The position numbers and the translations under genes were made by a program. The notes beneath the pieces are model-generated. The model searched no databases, was not told where the DNA came from, and saw only the letters and a program-made list of their open reading frames with translations. DNA of 64,000 nt. Origin: Rhizophagus irregularis. Lineage: Eukaryota; Glomeromycota; Glomeromycetes; Glomerales; Glomeraceae. The stretch spans positions 1,736,001-1,800,000 of the forward strand of contig NC_089430.1 of NCBI RefSeq assembly GCF_026210795.1, written 5' to 3'. Of this stretch, positions 34,242 through 46,444 are shown piece by piece. Numbering within the stretch: the first letter of the stretch is position 1; the number at the start of each line of letters is the position of its first letter.

Positions 34242-36574
34242 ATGTCATCAGTTGAGGAAGATGGTTCCAAAGAAAACAAACCTAGAAAATTAACAAGCTG
34301 GATATGGCAATATTTCAAAGAAGAAACTAAAGAAGTTAAAAAAGGGGAGGAATGTGTTAATGTATTAGTTATGGTATGTCAAGTAAAAGAAGGTTCATCA
34401 TTAGCTATTTGTGGTACTGAATATGTTAGAAAAGACTCATCAACTGGAAATGCCATATCACATTTGCATGCAAAACATAATATAGTACAATCTGGAAAGG
34501 TTAATATATTAATAAATTAATGTATTTTATTGTATTATATAATTTATATATTGCTTATTAATTTTAAACTTATTTTTAATTTTTATATTTGAACTTTAGC
34601 TATTTGTTCAAACTGAAACACCAAGAAAAGGAAAAAGATATACTAAACAACAACAAAAAGAATTAAGGCAATTCTTAGTAGACTGGATAATTTCAGATTT
34701 ACTGCCTATACATACAGTACAAAGTGAAGCATTTCGGCGTTTTATTTACGAACTTGATCTAGTATTTACAATGCCTTGTGAAGAGACTGTTAGAAAAATC
34801 ATTCATGAAGCATATAATTATTCTTTTCCTCAACTTAAAGATATGTTATCGGTACAAGCAACATCTGTTTCTTTAACAATGGATCTTTGGACTGCACGTA
34901 ATCGGCAGGGCTATTTGGGAGTAACATGTTCATATATCAACCAATCTTTTAAATTGTGTGAATTTACTCTTGATATAGCTTATGTAAGGTACCCACACAC
35001 TTCTGCACATATAAAAGATACTTTGGTAAATATATTAAATGAATGGAATATTCGTGAAAAAGTTTATATTATTACTACAGATAATGCTAGTAATATGAAA
35101 AAGTGTGTTCAAGATATGGAAGGGGTGGAACAGTTAGGATGCACAGCACATACATTACAACTCATTATAGGTAAAGGTATGAAACCAGCAGAGATTTTAA
35201 TAGCAAGAGCAAAGCAATTAATTGATTTTTTCATGAGGCCAAAACAGAGTGAACGTCTTGAAGATGCTCAAAAAAATTTTCCAGGTTTGCAAGATGAATT
35301 AGAAAGAGAAATTACACTTCAAAATGAGGAAGAAGATAATGAACAAGATGAACAAGATATAATTGTAAATTTAATTAATATATCTTAAATCTTTTAAATT
35401 CAATTAATTAATTATTAATTTATGTAATTTTTAATAGGATCCAAGCAATACATCAACATATTTACATACTATTGCTGATACATCCACCCGCTGGAATTCC
35501 TCTTATTTAGCTTGGAATAGGTTACTATTACTTAAAAATCATATTAATGTAGTATTAAATACATTGGGATCACAGTTTGATCAAGATTCAAAAAAAGATT
35601 ACAAAACATTACAAAGTATAATGTTAAGTTCAGATGAATGGGATTTATTAAGAGATTTAAAACCAATTTTACAACCTTTTGCAGAAGCTACAGACCTTTT
35701 AGGAGGCAGTAATTATTGTACATTTTCCATAATGAATCCAATCTTAACTCAAATCAAAAAACAATTTGCACCTCCTATTTCATATAATATTAATCATGAT
35801 TATGGTAATTAAAATAAATATTTAATAATTTTGTTTTTACAAAAATTCTAATATTTAATATATTTATTTTCCAATTTAGGTATTAATTTTCAAAATGAAG
35901 AAACAGCTTTTGATGATATTATAGATGAAGAAGAAGATAATCAACAATTTACAGCTAGTTCACGAAAGCTTAAACTAAAAAATCCTATAAATACGCAAGG
36001 CATGTTGAATAAAATTAAATCAGCTCTTTATATATCAATAAATCATTATTGGAAAAACCTTACCAAGCCAGATGTCTTACTTGCAAGCCTTTTGGATCCA
36101 AGAATGAAAGATTTATCATTTGTCTCGTCTGAAAAAGGGGATGAAATTAAAAACTTATTGCGTGAAAAGTATAATGAAATGTATACTAACCCAACATCTC
36201 AGCCTATTCAACCAATAAGAAGTCCAGCAAAAAAGAAAAAAAATGCTTTATTAGCTAGTTTAAGAAAACCTTCTACACGATCTTGTAATGAAGTAGATGA
36301 GTATTTTCAGTTAGAAGAAATTGATCTTGAAAGCAATCCTTTTACTTGGTGGCATGAACGGGAGGAAAAATTTCCCATTTTGAGTTTTCTTGCCAAGAAG
36401 TACTTATCAGCTTATGCTTGTTCAACAGCAAGTGAACGATTATTTTCAGATGCTGGAAATTTATTAACTGCAAAGAGAACAAGAATTAGTCCTAATCTAT
36501 TTAAAAAATTGATATTTCTTAAAAGAAATGCTAAACATTTAGATAGTATTCATAAACCAGACGATTCTGATTGA
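34242..36574 (+). CDS. hAT transposase, BED zinc finger plus RNase H-like core
   Basis: Four exons: 34242-34499, 34600-35364, 35438-35804 and 35880-36574, giving 694 residues in one phase-consistent frame. The N-terminal BED-type finger has the aromatic start WIWQYF, a Cys pair (MVCQ...AICGTEY) and SSTGNAISHLHAKH. The RNase H-like core shows the first Asp in SLTMDLWTARN, the second in YIITTDNASNMKK, and the C-x-x-H element CTAHTLQL. The C-terminal dimerisation region is classical: FLAKKYLSAYACSTASERLF followed by SDAGNLLTAKRTRISP. It would bind the subterminal ATCCG clusters, cut at the TAG-G ends and reinsert with 8-bp duplications, and could mobilise some of the related MITEs here. No stop or frameshift was seen, so it may be active. 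The start ATG follows a TTTCAG acceptor. Confidence 0.93.
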
Positions 36575-36784
36575 ATATTTATAAGTTATACAATTTTATA
36601 AGTTATATGGTTTTCTTTTTTATTTTATCAATTATGTACTTATTTTACTATACTTTTATATTAAATAAAAACTATATTGATATATTTATTTTTATAGATG
36701 AAATTCAATAATAAGTAATTATGAATTCAAAAAAATTTATTAAAAAAAATTTTGATCAGAAAAAAAAATAATAAATTAAATAAA

Positions 36785-38469
36785 TGACTAAACCATGCTC
36801 AACGCCACAATCACATGATTTTAAAAAATTTTTTATTTAATTGCATAATTTTAACTTTTTTTTTTTAAGAGTAAACGTATAACTTTATTGTATATAAACC
36901 AAGATGATCAAAAGGAAACGAAGGGGAATTAAAAGGAATGAAAGAATGAATGACAAATGAAAAAGAACAAGGAAGAATGAAAGAGAATAAAAGGAAGCAA
37001 AAGAGGAATGAAAAACAATAAAGGGAATGAAAAAAGCAACAAAAGAAGCTAAAGATCAATGAAAGAAGCCAAAGATCAATGAAAGAAGCTGAAGATCAAT
37101 GAAAGAAGCTGAAGATCAGCAAAAGAAGCCAAAGATCAATGAAGGAAGCCAAAGATCAATGAAGGAAGCCAAAGATCAATGAAGGAAGCCAAAGATCAAT
37201 GAAGGAAGCTGAAGATCAGCAAAAGAAGCCAAAGATTAATGAAGGAAGCCAAAGATCAATGAAGAAACAGAAAGCAACGAAAGAAGCCAAAGATCAATGA
37301 AGGAACCCAGGATCATTGAAAAGAAACCAAATGAAAGAAACAACGAAAGAAGCAACAAAAGGAACCACGAAAAGAAACGAAAGGAATCATGAAAAGAAAT
37401 AAAGGAAGTCAAGGAACCACGAGAAGAAACAAAAAAAAATCAATGAAAGAAACAAAAATCAACGAAAGAGATGAAGGGAAAGTAAGAGAAATAAAGGAAA
37501 AAAAAATGGAAGTAAGGCCAGAACACCCACCCATAGAAAAAAGAAAAAAAAAAGGTTATTATTAACTTAAAGAAAAATAAAACAACAAAAGAAAGAGCCG
37601 AAAAAGGCTTACTTGAATTTTCACTCAAATGGTACACCTAAAAAAAAAAAAAGATTAGTAAAAGAACAAAGGGAAAGAACGAAAAGAAAACAAAAAAAAG
37701 GAAAAGAAAGAAAGAAAGACTCACTTTGAATTTCCGCCGAAATGGAATTAAAGACATTCGCGCCTAAAAAAAAGAACGAACAAGTTAATAAAAGACAAAA
37801 GAAAGGAGAATAAAAGCAAAAGAAAAAGAAAAAAAAGCTTACAGTACCTAATCTCGAAGCTAAAGGTAACGCTTAGGCTGAAGTCTAAGGTCGTTCCTAA
37901 AAAAAGAAAGAGAGAGAACGTTAATGACGTTCCCAAGTTAAAAAACGCAATGAAAAACATAAAAAAAACTCAAAACACTCACCACCTTGCAATTTCAAAG
38001 TCCGGGTTGAAGTTCAACTGTTCAAGACCGTTCCTAAAAAAAAGAAAGAGAGAGAACGTTAGTGACGTTCTCAAATTAAAAAACGAAATTAAAAATACGA
38101 AAAAAAGTTCAAACCACCTGCAATTTCAAAGTTCAGATTGACGTTCCTAAAAAAAAGAAAGAGAGGGAGGAACGCGTTGGTATTACAATAGTGGGTTTAT
38201 AATTTTTGTAAAAAAAAAATAATGAAATTATTTATAAAAAAAAATTTTTTTTTATTAAAAAAATAACGGATATCCGATATCCGTCAGATATCCGTCAGAT
38301 ATCCGCTTGGATTATCCGTCGGATATCATTGATCATCCGCTCGGATCATCCGGATGGATCCGTAAAGGATATCTGGCTAACACGGATATCCGTCCTTCGG
38401 ATATCCTTACAAAATTGATCCGACGGATTCGGATAACGGATGACAGATTATCCGCAGATTGTAACACTA
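36785..38469. repeat. Right inverted arm of the hAT transposon
   Basis: Reverse complement of 32345-33890, including the exon-like modules (as GT...AG on the minus strand, 37620-38150), the purine-rich counterpart of the T-rich tract, and the CACGTGAT/ATCACATGATT-type block next to the gene. Arms differ by small indels and minisatellite copy number, so they have not been perfectly homogenised. Confidence 0.88.
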
Positions 38470-39217
38470 GCGTAATGTATATGTAATACCCAGTCTATTG
38501 GAATAGATATGTTTCATTTCTTTAGATTTCCAATGTTGAAAAATCAAATTAGCATGAAGCTGTGTGGGAGAGAGATTCGAGACAGCAGAATTACTACTGT
38601 AGGATTTAATGTTTTCGAATCTCTTAAGGTTGCGTTGGTATGAAATGCAAGCACGTCTGTTGTGAGAAAAGACCATAGGTGAAGGGATTTTACAAAGTTC
38701 TATGACTCCTGGTTTGTGTGTACTGTCAATAATACTGTTACATGGTATATATATACCAAAATGAAAATGATATCGTTTGTAAGAAAAATTAAAGAAAGTT
38801 TTAGTTGAATGATTACATTCTCGATTTTGAGATGCACGTGACTTGATAAATGTAATTCGTTCTAATAGTTTTTTCCTGATTAAGGGAAAATATTTTTGTT
38901 GTATCCGTTTAGGGATAACTGATTGGTGTGAAAAAAATGTCTAAGCATGATACTGATTTGATATTTTTGATTATGTATCAAGCTCGTGGGCAAATGTATC
39001 GTTCTTATACGTGTATGACATACTATCTTATACGACCTATATTATGTGACATATACGTCATATAAGAACATAGAATGGGTTTAGTGTTCATATGATAATC
39101 ATTTGTGTGTATTGTAAGTCGATGTTGATTGGTGTATAAAAAAAGATCAGCGAGCTCAAAAAAGAAACTTTTAGATCTTTTAGATCTTCTGATTTCGTAA
39201 ATCTTGTTATATCCAGT

Positions 39218-39907
39218 TAGGATTGGATCGGTCTGGTCCAGTCCGGTCTGGTCCCAAAAAGACCGGTCTTTCAACCTGGACCGGACCGGACCGGGACCGG
39301 ACTGATTTAAATTCAAGAAATTTGTCCCCATGATTTTAAGACCTCTAAAACATTAAAGAACGTTGCGAAACATTTTTTAACATGTAATTTAACAAATAAA
39401 AAACGTTTCGCAACGTTTTTTAATTATTTTAATAGAAAACGTTGCGAAAACGTTTTTTATTAATAAGTTCATAAAAAAAAAACGTTTTTCGCAAACGTTT
39501 TTAATTATTTTAACAAACAACGTTGCGAAAACGTTTTTATACGTTTTGCAGCATTTTTTATTAAGTAATTTAATAAAAAAACGTTTTCGCACGTTTTTTA
39601 ATTATTTTATTAATAGGAAACGTTACAAAAATGTTTTTTATTAATAATTTCACAAAAAAAAGGTTTTCGCACATTTTTTTAATAAAAAACGTTGCGAAAA
39701 TGTTAAAAACCGAACTGATAATCGGTTTTGGCAAAAACCGTGCCCTAGAAGTACATGAGCACAAAAATTTGGCTCATTTTTACTGGATATTAATAATATA
39801 AGATCAGTCCCGGTCCGGACCGGTCCTCAGATCTCGGACCGAAGACTGTGAAGACCGGTCCCAAGATCGATGCAGGACCGGTCTTTGCTAGGACCGATCC
39901 AACCCTA
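39218..39907. mobile_element. hAT-type MITE, TSD TATCCAG(T/C)
   Basis: The ends TAGGATTGGATCGGTC and GACCGATCCAACCCTA match at 15 of 16 positions. TATCCAGT (39210-39217) and TATCCAGC (39908-39915) agree at seven of eight. GGTCCGG/ACCGGTC words crowd both ends. The middle (39360-39690) is a series of inverted AACGTTGCGAAAACGTT words. Retroelement reading frame continues on both sides. Confidence 0.92.
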
Positions 39908-40250
39908 TATCCAGCCCTATTTGGGTGGGTCATGTGAAATTTGGAAAAAGAAACTTCCAAAGGGTAATCTATCTTTTGCTGTAAAGAAGTGGAAAACAAC
40001 ATGGTAAAAAAAGGTCGTAAAGATAAAATATAAAAACTCTATTCAGAGGGCAAAAGGTGAATAAAGAAGAGGGTTTTCCGTCCAAGGCCAAGGTACAGGG
40101 CCTCTCTCTTCTACCGCTTTCAGCAGTTTTTAAAGGTGTAAGTGTGAAAATATATGAAAAAAAATTTTTACTGTGGATTTCTATGAAATCTGACGGAAAG
40201 AGGAGAAAGTTTTTTTTTTGTTTTTTTTTTCTTAGTTTAGCTCGAACTAT

Positions 40251-41270
40251 ATTTTAGTAGCAATTTATTATTTAAAAGATTTTAATCACATGAGCCGATA
40301 GATACTATTTGTCATTTATCAATTTGTGCTATCTACTGACTTTAAATAGAATAATAAAAAAACGCTCTTATAAAAAAAAATTTGAAGTTTATATGTTTTA
40401 ATTATAATATTTATACTTTTTTTGCAATATTTGGCAGAAAAAGTACATTATTACAAATGATGATATCATAAAAAGAGAATTTTAAATTGTACAATTTTAC
40501 AAAAAACTTTGTAACTAATACTACTAAGTACTAATTCTACCTTCGATTAGTAAAAGAAATGAATCGTATAATAATTAAATCATATAGTAATTAGATTTAC
40601 ATTACTCACTTCTTTTTTATTAGGACCATTAACCAAATTGTTGAAGGCATTTTTACATTTATACTCCACCATGTTACAATTATCTATATTCTTATGTAAA
40701 TATGTTTTGAAAATATGTTAAAAGTTACTTCTGTCGATTTTGCGTCAGGTGATAATTGACGTATGTCAGATGTAAATTGATACCTGACATGCATCACTTT
40801 TCACATAAAATTAAGATCATTAAATTTCTAGAAAATTTATTATTATCACATTAAAGAATATGCGATCCTAAAATATCAGATTGTTGATTAAAACTTATTT
40901 ATATACTATATATACTATGAGTTTTTAATAGAAATAATTTATTGTGATTTACAAATTTACTTATAGAATAAAAGGAAATTTCATTAATATAAAAAAAATT
41001 GTTTATTATGGAAGAGATACAGGTGACGCTGGTGACGTGCGTCAGGTATCAATTTCCATCTGACACACATAATACCTGAGACACATATATATTAGTTATA
41101 CTAGTTCTGCATACTGACATGTGACACTATACCAGCATTATGATATAATTTGGCCTGAATTAAAAATCATATACAATGCTGGCCGGCATTACATCATAAA
41201 TTCACCATCACCACCAGTGATATTTAGTAATACCAAAAATTAATTATATAAAACTTATTCCTTAATATTT
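40251..41270. other. Intergenic, AT-rich
   Basis: Sequence to the right of the retroelement TSD. GTCAGGT/ATACCTGAC words with TGACGT recur (about 40745-40790 and 41030-41085), resembling those near 12475-12510, but no gene or element end is clear. Confidence 0.45.
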
Positions 41271-41277
41271 CTTTAGC

Positions 41278-41660
41278 AACTATGAATACTGCGAACCGGA
41301 GCCAAAACAATCTCCTGAGTTGAAAATTTCAGATATATTTTAAAAGTCATGAAGAATTTGTGGCAAGAGTTCAAAATTACGCATCATTTTGTAATTTTCA
41401 GATATGATTGAGTAAAGTAGGACATGATAAAGAAAAAAAATATTATTAGAAAAATAATATATTTACGCGCAGATGTTTCTGAAAGTAAAGAGGATAAAAC
41501 TAATTATTCAAGAGATCGTAAATCTCAAAAATGTAATTGACCATTTTCATTAGAGCTTCACTTGATAATAATAATAGACTTTAGCTACCGCAGGTCAGAT
41601 GTCATGTATTTTATGTCCATGAACTGTTAGTTTAACATCCATTTTAGTTAGTATAAATGC
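41278..41660 (+). pseudogene. FAR1/MULE-like DNA-binding protein relic
   Basis: Open pieces in one frame read EPEPKQSPELKISDIF, then, past a stop, KSHEEFVARVQNYASFCNFQ, then LSKVGHDKEKK. In a shifted frame follow VSESKEDKTNYSRDRKSQKC and PFSLEL. The order (alpha-helical start, R-x-Y/V-A, S-x-K-C-N-x-P-F) is that of FAR1-type WRKY/GCM1 zinc-binding domains, found in MULE transposases and their host derivatives. Frameshifts and stops show it is decayed. Confidence 0.55.
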
Positions 41661-41947
41661 CCATTTACAGAAAATGCTAAAATGTGTTTTTGATTATATT
41701 ACGTAAATATTATATCATTTTTTCTTATGCATGTTAATACGAGATTAAAAGCAATAAACAATTATAAATAAAATACATAGTTTTAGTTAGATTCTTATTC
41801 CTCGTTTAGATGATTCTGAATTAAAGAACGGTATTAGTAACATAAATATGTGAAATATATATCATAATATAGCGCCAACCTACCAAATAAATTGACATTT
41901 TTGATGCCACTATTTTTTCATTCATCTTCTCTGTACTGCTATGAGGG

Positions 41948-42324
41948 TAGAGTTGCGATCCGTCAATCCGTAAATAAACACATTTCTGCCATTCTATGAA
42001 TATTAAGTCAATAAAAAGAATTTTTTTTTTTTGAGATATCTTATGAATATCTATCAATACATAATATGATAAAAAAAAATTGTCTTCAAAAATAAAAGTG
42101 GAGAGAAAATTAAAACGGATTGAAATTCATCCGGATTGGATGAAAAATCAATCCGTTTTTATTTTCTCTTTTTTTTTGTATTAAATAGTAATTTTTTAAA
42201 TTACTAGATTGTGCATTGGAATGCAGTCTTATAATATATAAAAAACAATTTAATCTTTATTAATTAAAATCTGTGTATAATTGCCAAAATGTGCCCTTTC
42301 GGATTCATCCGGATCGTAACTCTA
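41948..42324. mobile_element. hAT-type MITE, TSD TATGAGGG
   Basis: The ends TAGAGTTGCGATCCG and CGGATCGTAACTCTA are inverted with one mismatch. TATGAGGG precedes (41940-41947) and follows (42325-42332). ATCCGGAT and ATCCGTTT words lie subterminally, linking it to the ATCCGG families at 9624 and 46445. Confidence 0.93.
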
Positions 42325-42965
42325 TATGAGGGTCGAAAAATACATATCTGCCGATCTGCGGAATTAACAAAATTCGTCTAAATTAAGGAATTTGACAATA
42401 ATTTAATAAAAATTAGGTAAATTAAGTTTTACAAAAATGATCACACTTGTGCTACATGATCATATAACAAATATTAAGAAATTACTTCAACAAAAAGTAG
42501 CGTTAAAAAAATTTTTTTCTTTCATAAACTCCCTATTAAACTCCCCATCAACCCCCCATCAACTTTTCAAACAGTTTTTACATCAAGTAAGTTGAGAATT
42601 TTTGCAAGTATATTTGTAATTATTTTATATTAGATACAACTTGGAGCTGTTTTTTTATTTTTTTTTTTATAGTTTATAGAAAAAATTTATTTAGAAAGCA
42701 AAATTATTCAAAAAAAATCTTTTCAATAAATAAATAACTCTAAATATTAATAATGATGTTTTAGCAAATTTAGATTATGTATTGATTAGTTGTTTAATTA
42801 AAATCTATTTGATATTTATTATTAATTATTTTTCAGTTAATTTTTTTTTGTTAAATCATTAAATATTCTGAATTTTGTAAAGTTTTTCTTTTGTTTTTTT
42901 TAATAAACTAACTTTATAATATTTTTTTTCTTTTTTTTCTAGAAACTCCTTCTACTGGCTTCGGG

Positions 42966-43256
42966 TTAAAGAGGTAAATATTTTGGGAGAGGTCTTAAAA
43001 GTTTTTTTATATATTTTTTGACATTTTTTCTTACGTAGGAACGGGTTTTGATCAATTTTAATCGGTACTGCACCACATAACTGATGATCGGCAAATTCCG
43101 CAAATCAGCGGATATGAACTCAACAATTGCTATAGTAAACGCTGCTGAATAATTTGAAGGAGAACCTTTAGGAAACACTTTTTCCATTATAAACTCCATG
43201 TAGGTTTTAGAATTTTCTAGAGGACCAATTGGATCATTAAGGTGTTCAAAGACCAT
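42966..43256 (-). other. Unidentified open segment
   Basis: A 96-codon ORF (MVFEHLNDPIGPLENSKTY...) with plausible composition in the first 60 codons (EFIMEKVFPKGSPSNYSAAF) and a basic C-terminus. The ATG is followed by no known motif. It may be one exon of a decayed gene together with the fragments at 43.5-45.9 kb. Confidence 0.35.
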
Positions 43257-43500
43257 TTTGCTTTCACTCTGTCCATCCGCCTACCGACCATTGACTTGAC
43301 AGTAGGCAGATTTTTCTTCTGCAAAGGTCTGATACATGGCATTTTTGATTTTTCACTAAGTAAACCACAGGTGTGGTGATAATGATCACATTAATACAAA
43401 CTTGTTAACAATTTATTACTCAGTATAAAATACAAATAATGAAAAAGCATGACCTGATGAATAATTTAATGATCAAGTAGTAGGTATTTCCATCGCGTTT

Positions 43501-43824
43501 CTATATAATTTTGACATTGAGGTGATTTTGTAGTTCTACTTCAGCATCAATAACTTCATATATTTCAGAATTTATAGGATATATAAGTAATGTGCAATCA
43601 AAATTATAACGTTTATTATGCAATCTTACATTCTAATAGAATAATTTGTTATTACTACCTGCCACCATGAATCTTGCAATGTTTTACGTAATACTTGTTC
43701 ATTGATTTCAACCAATGTAGTTTGGTTTCTTTCACAAATAATTAGTACTTCCTTTGCAGCCTGTTCAGCTTTTATAGCAGATTCAGATCTTTGATGATTA
43801 GCTCTAAAGTGAATGCAAATAATG
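43501..43824 (-). pseudogene. Unidentified gene fragment (two open pieces)
   Basis: After an acceptor-like TTTATTTAG, the minus strand reads IICIHFRANHQRSESAIKAE, EQAAKEVLIICERNQTTLVE and NEQVLRKTLQDSWWQ. A 26-base GT...AG gap follows, then VRLHNKRYNFDCTLLIYP, NSEIYEVIDAEVELQNHL and a stop at 43501. Removing the gap keeps the frame open, but 26 bases is too short for a normal intron, so it may be a deletion scar. The helical, charged first part could be a coiled coil. Family unknown. Confidence 0.45.
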
Positions 43825-44330
43825 CTAAATAAAAAAAATTATTGTATAAAAATAAAATATTGATAATATTATAATATGAATAAATGTATTTGTAACAGCT
43901 TTACATATCTTATTTGTAACATCCTTTTTTTATTTTTTTTTAATAATAAATTTAGTATGTAGTTTACAAATAAAATTTTTATATGCAAAATTTAATTTGG
44001 AAAACTTTTACTTAATGTACTTAAGACAGTTTCATAGACAAAATTTCAAGTTATAAGCAGTTTCTTGAAATTTTTTAAAAAATTCTTTTGTCTTGGTTAC
44101 ACAACTGATCTTTTTGTTTTTGTTTACATTTCGCCTGATCTTAAATTTTAATTGGATAAAATTGGGGGTTGTTACAAATAAGACGCGTAACAGGCTGTTA
44201 CAATTAGATTTATCCTTATAATATTATGAATACCATCTTTTTTGTTTATTTGTTGTTACTGACAATCTTTCAATATTTAACATCTGAAAAATAATTGTAG
44301 GCAGAAAGAACTTCATTAAAAAATGATGTA

Positions 44331-44437
44331 TTATTTATTAAAATTTTCCACTGGTTCAATATTTAGAGAAAGGTTGTCATTAGGCTCTATATTCAATGTA
44401 AATTCTTTTTCTGTTAGAATATTTTTATCATTTGATT
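44331..44437 (-). other. Possible terminal exon, unidentified
   Basis: After ATTCTTGCAG the minus strand reads SNDKNILTEKEFTLNIEP, NDNLSLNIEPVENFNK and a stop at 44331. An upstream minus-strand piece near 44540-44600 reads ITQKYNQAASVTQSSNNSSY. This looks like the low-complexity C-terminus of a spliced gene, but the main body is not found. Confidence 0.3.
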
Positions 44438-45559
44438 CTGCAAGAATAAAATTCATATAGATTAATAATATTAATATGTATGTTTTGTGTTAGTATTCAA
44501 AATATTTATTAACTTTACTTATAACTAACTCATGGTAACTTGAATTATTTGAACTTTGAGTTACAGAAGCAGCCTGATTATATTTTTGAGTTATTTGAAT
44601 GTTTCAATTTCAAGCCTTGAGCTTCTTGGTTTTTCGAGTTGCACAAGTATAAACCATTTTACAATATTTTCTTAAATATATATTTTCTTTATAAGAAAAT
44701 TATTGATAATAAATTTTGAACATGAGAAATTTTTTAAATCATTAGTATTTGGATTTGGATCATGTGGCTTATTTTATATGATTTAGTTTATTATAAGTCA
44801 CTGTAAAGTTTAATTGCTATACTGATTACAAAAATGATATAAAAAGGGAATAAAGATAAAAGGTGGCTTAATTATAATTGTTTTAAAAATATTAGCAATT
44901 AACAACCCTTTTTATTTCTATTAATAACTATTATTAACTATTTTTTTTAAAAATTAAACTATAAAAGGCTGATAATAGAATTTCTAATAAATAAATATGA
45001 ATAAAAATCGGTATTTAAATCGTTATCAACGCCCAAATTGCCCAAAATGATTTTTCCAGAAGGAATATTTCTTACAAATCATATTAAATCCCATGAAATT
45101 AATGAGTATAATGAGGGCATTTTATTTACGAAAAAGAAAATTGATATTTAGAAATTATATAGTTTTCAATTTGTCAGCAGATTAATGATCAGGATCATTA
45201 TTTAAGAAATTTATTGATACAACAATTATATTTTACATTCTATTATATTGCAAGGATAGAATTCGTGTCTATTAATATATATATTTAAAACTATTCTGTA
45301 AATTACAGTATATTTAAACAAGCGCAAAATTTATGATGAAATTACTCAAAGCAAACTCCTAATTTTCTTAAGTTTTTTACAAGATTTGAATCGATATGGA
45401 AGATACATAACAAGTGGTTCGTATTGGGATGGATTTCTTTGATTGCACTAATTAAGGATGGATCTGAATCAGTAAATATAGGGTAGATACCCAATAAAAT
45501 AATCTCATTAAAATCCATCGAAAGTATCTAATGTTTCATCTTCTATAATTGCAGAAGCC

Positions 45560-45928
45560 AACGATCCTTGCCTTAAAATGATTATCTATTGGCAATGATG
45601 CAAAATATCATTCTGAACTGACGGATTTGTGTTTGATGCGGTATCTAAAATTACTTTGAAACCGTTCATATAAATTTCGCTGTGATGGTGACATTCACAA
45701 TAAATGATTTAACTTTCTTGTAGAAAGTTCTAAGCGTGGTTTAACAGTCCATAATAGATCCAAATCTTTCCAATTTAACAGCGTTTGGAGCATTTGAGAT
45801 GCATCTGAATCACCAGGGCTGTTTTTGAGACGAAACTGATATACTGCATTATATAAGTCTTTTTTAAATATGGTATGGCTATGCTTAAGTAACGGTAGAT
45901 CCAGAATCCATTCGGTCTTGTATGACAT
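45560..45928 (-). pseudogene. Unidentified coding relic
   Basis: A 77-codon ORF (MSYKTEWILDLPLLKHSHTI...; SPGDSDASQMLQTLLNWKDL) is followed in a shifted frame by IYMNGFKVILDTASNTNPSV and SLASAIIEDETLDTFDGF. The composition is protein-like and unlike the flanking DNA. I do not recognise the family. Confidence 0.35.
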
Positions 45929-46444
45929 GTTTTTCTATGTCAGATAACATGATCCATATTAAATATTAACACGTTCGATACTTTTTGCATGTTTGATATC
46001 AGCGTTATTTTTATTATACCAAGAGGCTTTTTTTTTGGTTCTCACAGTTCGGCAAAGGCGTCTAAAAAAAAGATTAGACTTTCATATGTCAATAATAAAT
46101 TTTTATTATTATTTATTTTATTCTAAGAGGATGAGACTCGTACTAACTTGGTGTAGAATGTTAACTAGAAGTATAAATACATAGTAAAGAAGGCTAACTA
46201 AAGTAAGTTAACCAGCGCGTACTTCTTACCCTTCGTAAAAAAGAAAAAAGAAGAAAAAGAAATAATTATTATTAGAAAAACTACGCCGCTAAGTTAACTC
46301 ATACGAAGGGTTCAATAAAAACAAGGAATAGCAATAGAAAATAAAAATTTGTAACTAAACAAAAAAATTAATTCTATCTGTATTTTTCTTTTATCCGAAC
46401 TCCGAAGGTGTTGTACGTAAATAATGTTAGGTACGAGATGGGAA

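Larger units (their letters stand above)
32345..38469. mobile_element. Complete autonomous hAT transposon, TSD GCGTAATG
   Basis: The ends TAGTGTTACAATC and GATTGTAACACTA are inverted. The 8-bp GCGTAATG stands at 32337-32344 and 38470-38477, an exact duplication that suggests recent insertion. Subterminal zones are packed with GGATATCCG/ATCCG words, probably transposase sites. Beyond the short ends, about 1.55-1.65 kb at each side (32345-33890 and 36785-38469) are inverted copies of one another. Between them is an open transposase gene (34242-36574, +). Unusually long inverted arms make it foldback-like for a hAT element. Confidence 0.95.
30136..40250 (-). mobile_element. Decayed retroelement insertion (30155-40231) with 19-bp TSD, host to nested transposons
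   Basis: The 19-bp TTAGTTTAGCTCGAACTAT occurs at 30136-30154 and 40232-40250. On the minus strand the insert ends at 30155 in a (ATAAA)n-type tail, and its 3' end is shared with the 65-bp insert at 19653, so it is a non-LTR-type retro-insertion. Four later DNA transposons (30626-31314, 31783-32072, 32345-38469, 39218-39907) account for most of its length; without them about 2.2 kb remains. Open minus-strand pieces continue across these insertions, for example HMTHPNRAGY (~39930) into KIYEIRRSKRSKSFF (~39200), and 31810-31316 (YSHPNPPLNYGPVGP). At least one stop interrupts the frame near 32210. I do not recognise the encoded protein, and no reverse transcriptase motif was seen, so it could be a non-autonomous element or retroposed gene. 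Confidence 0.8.
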
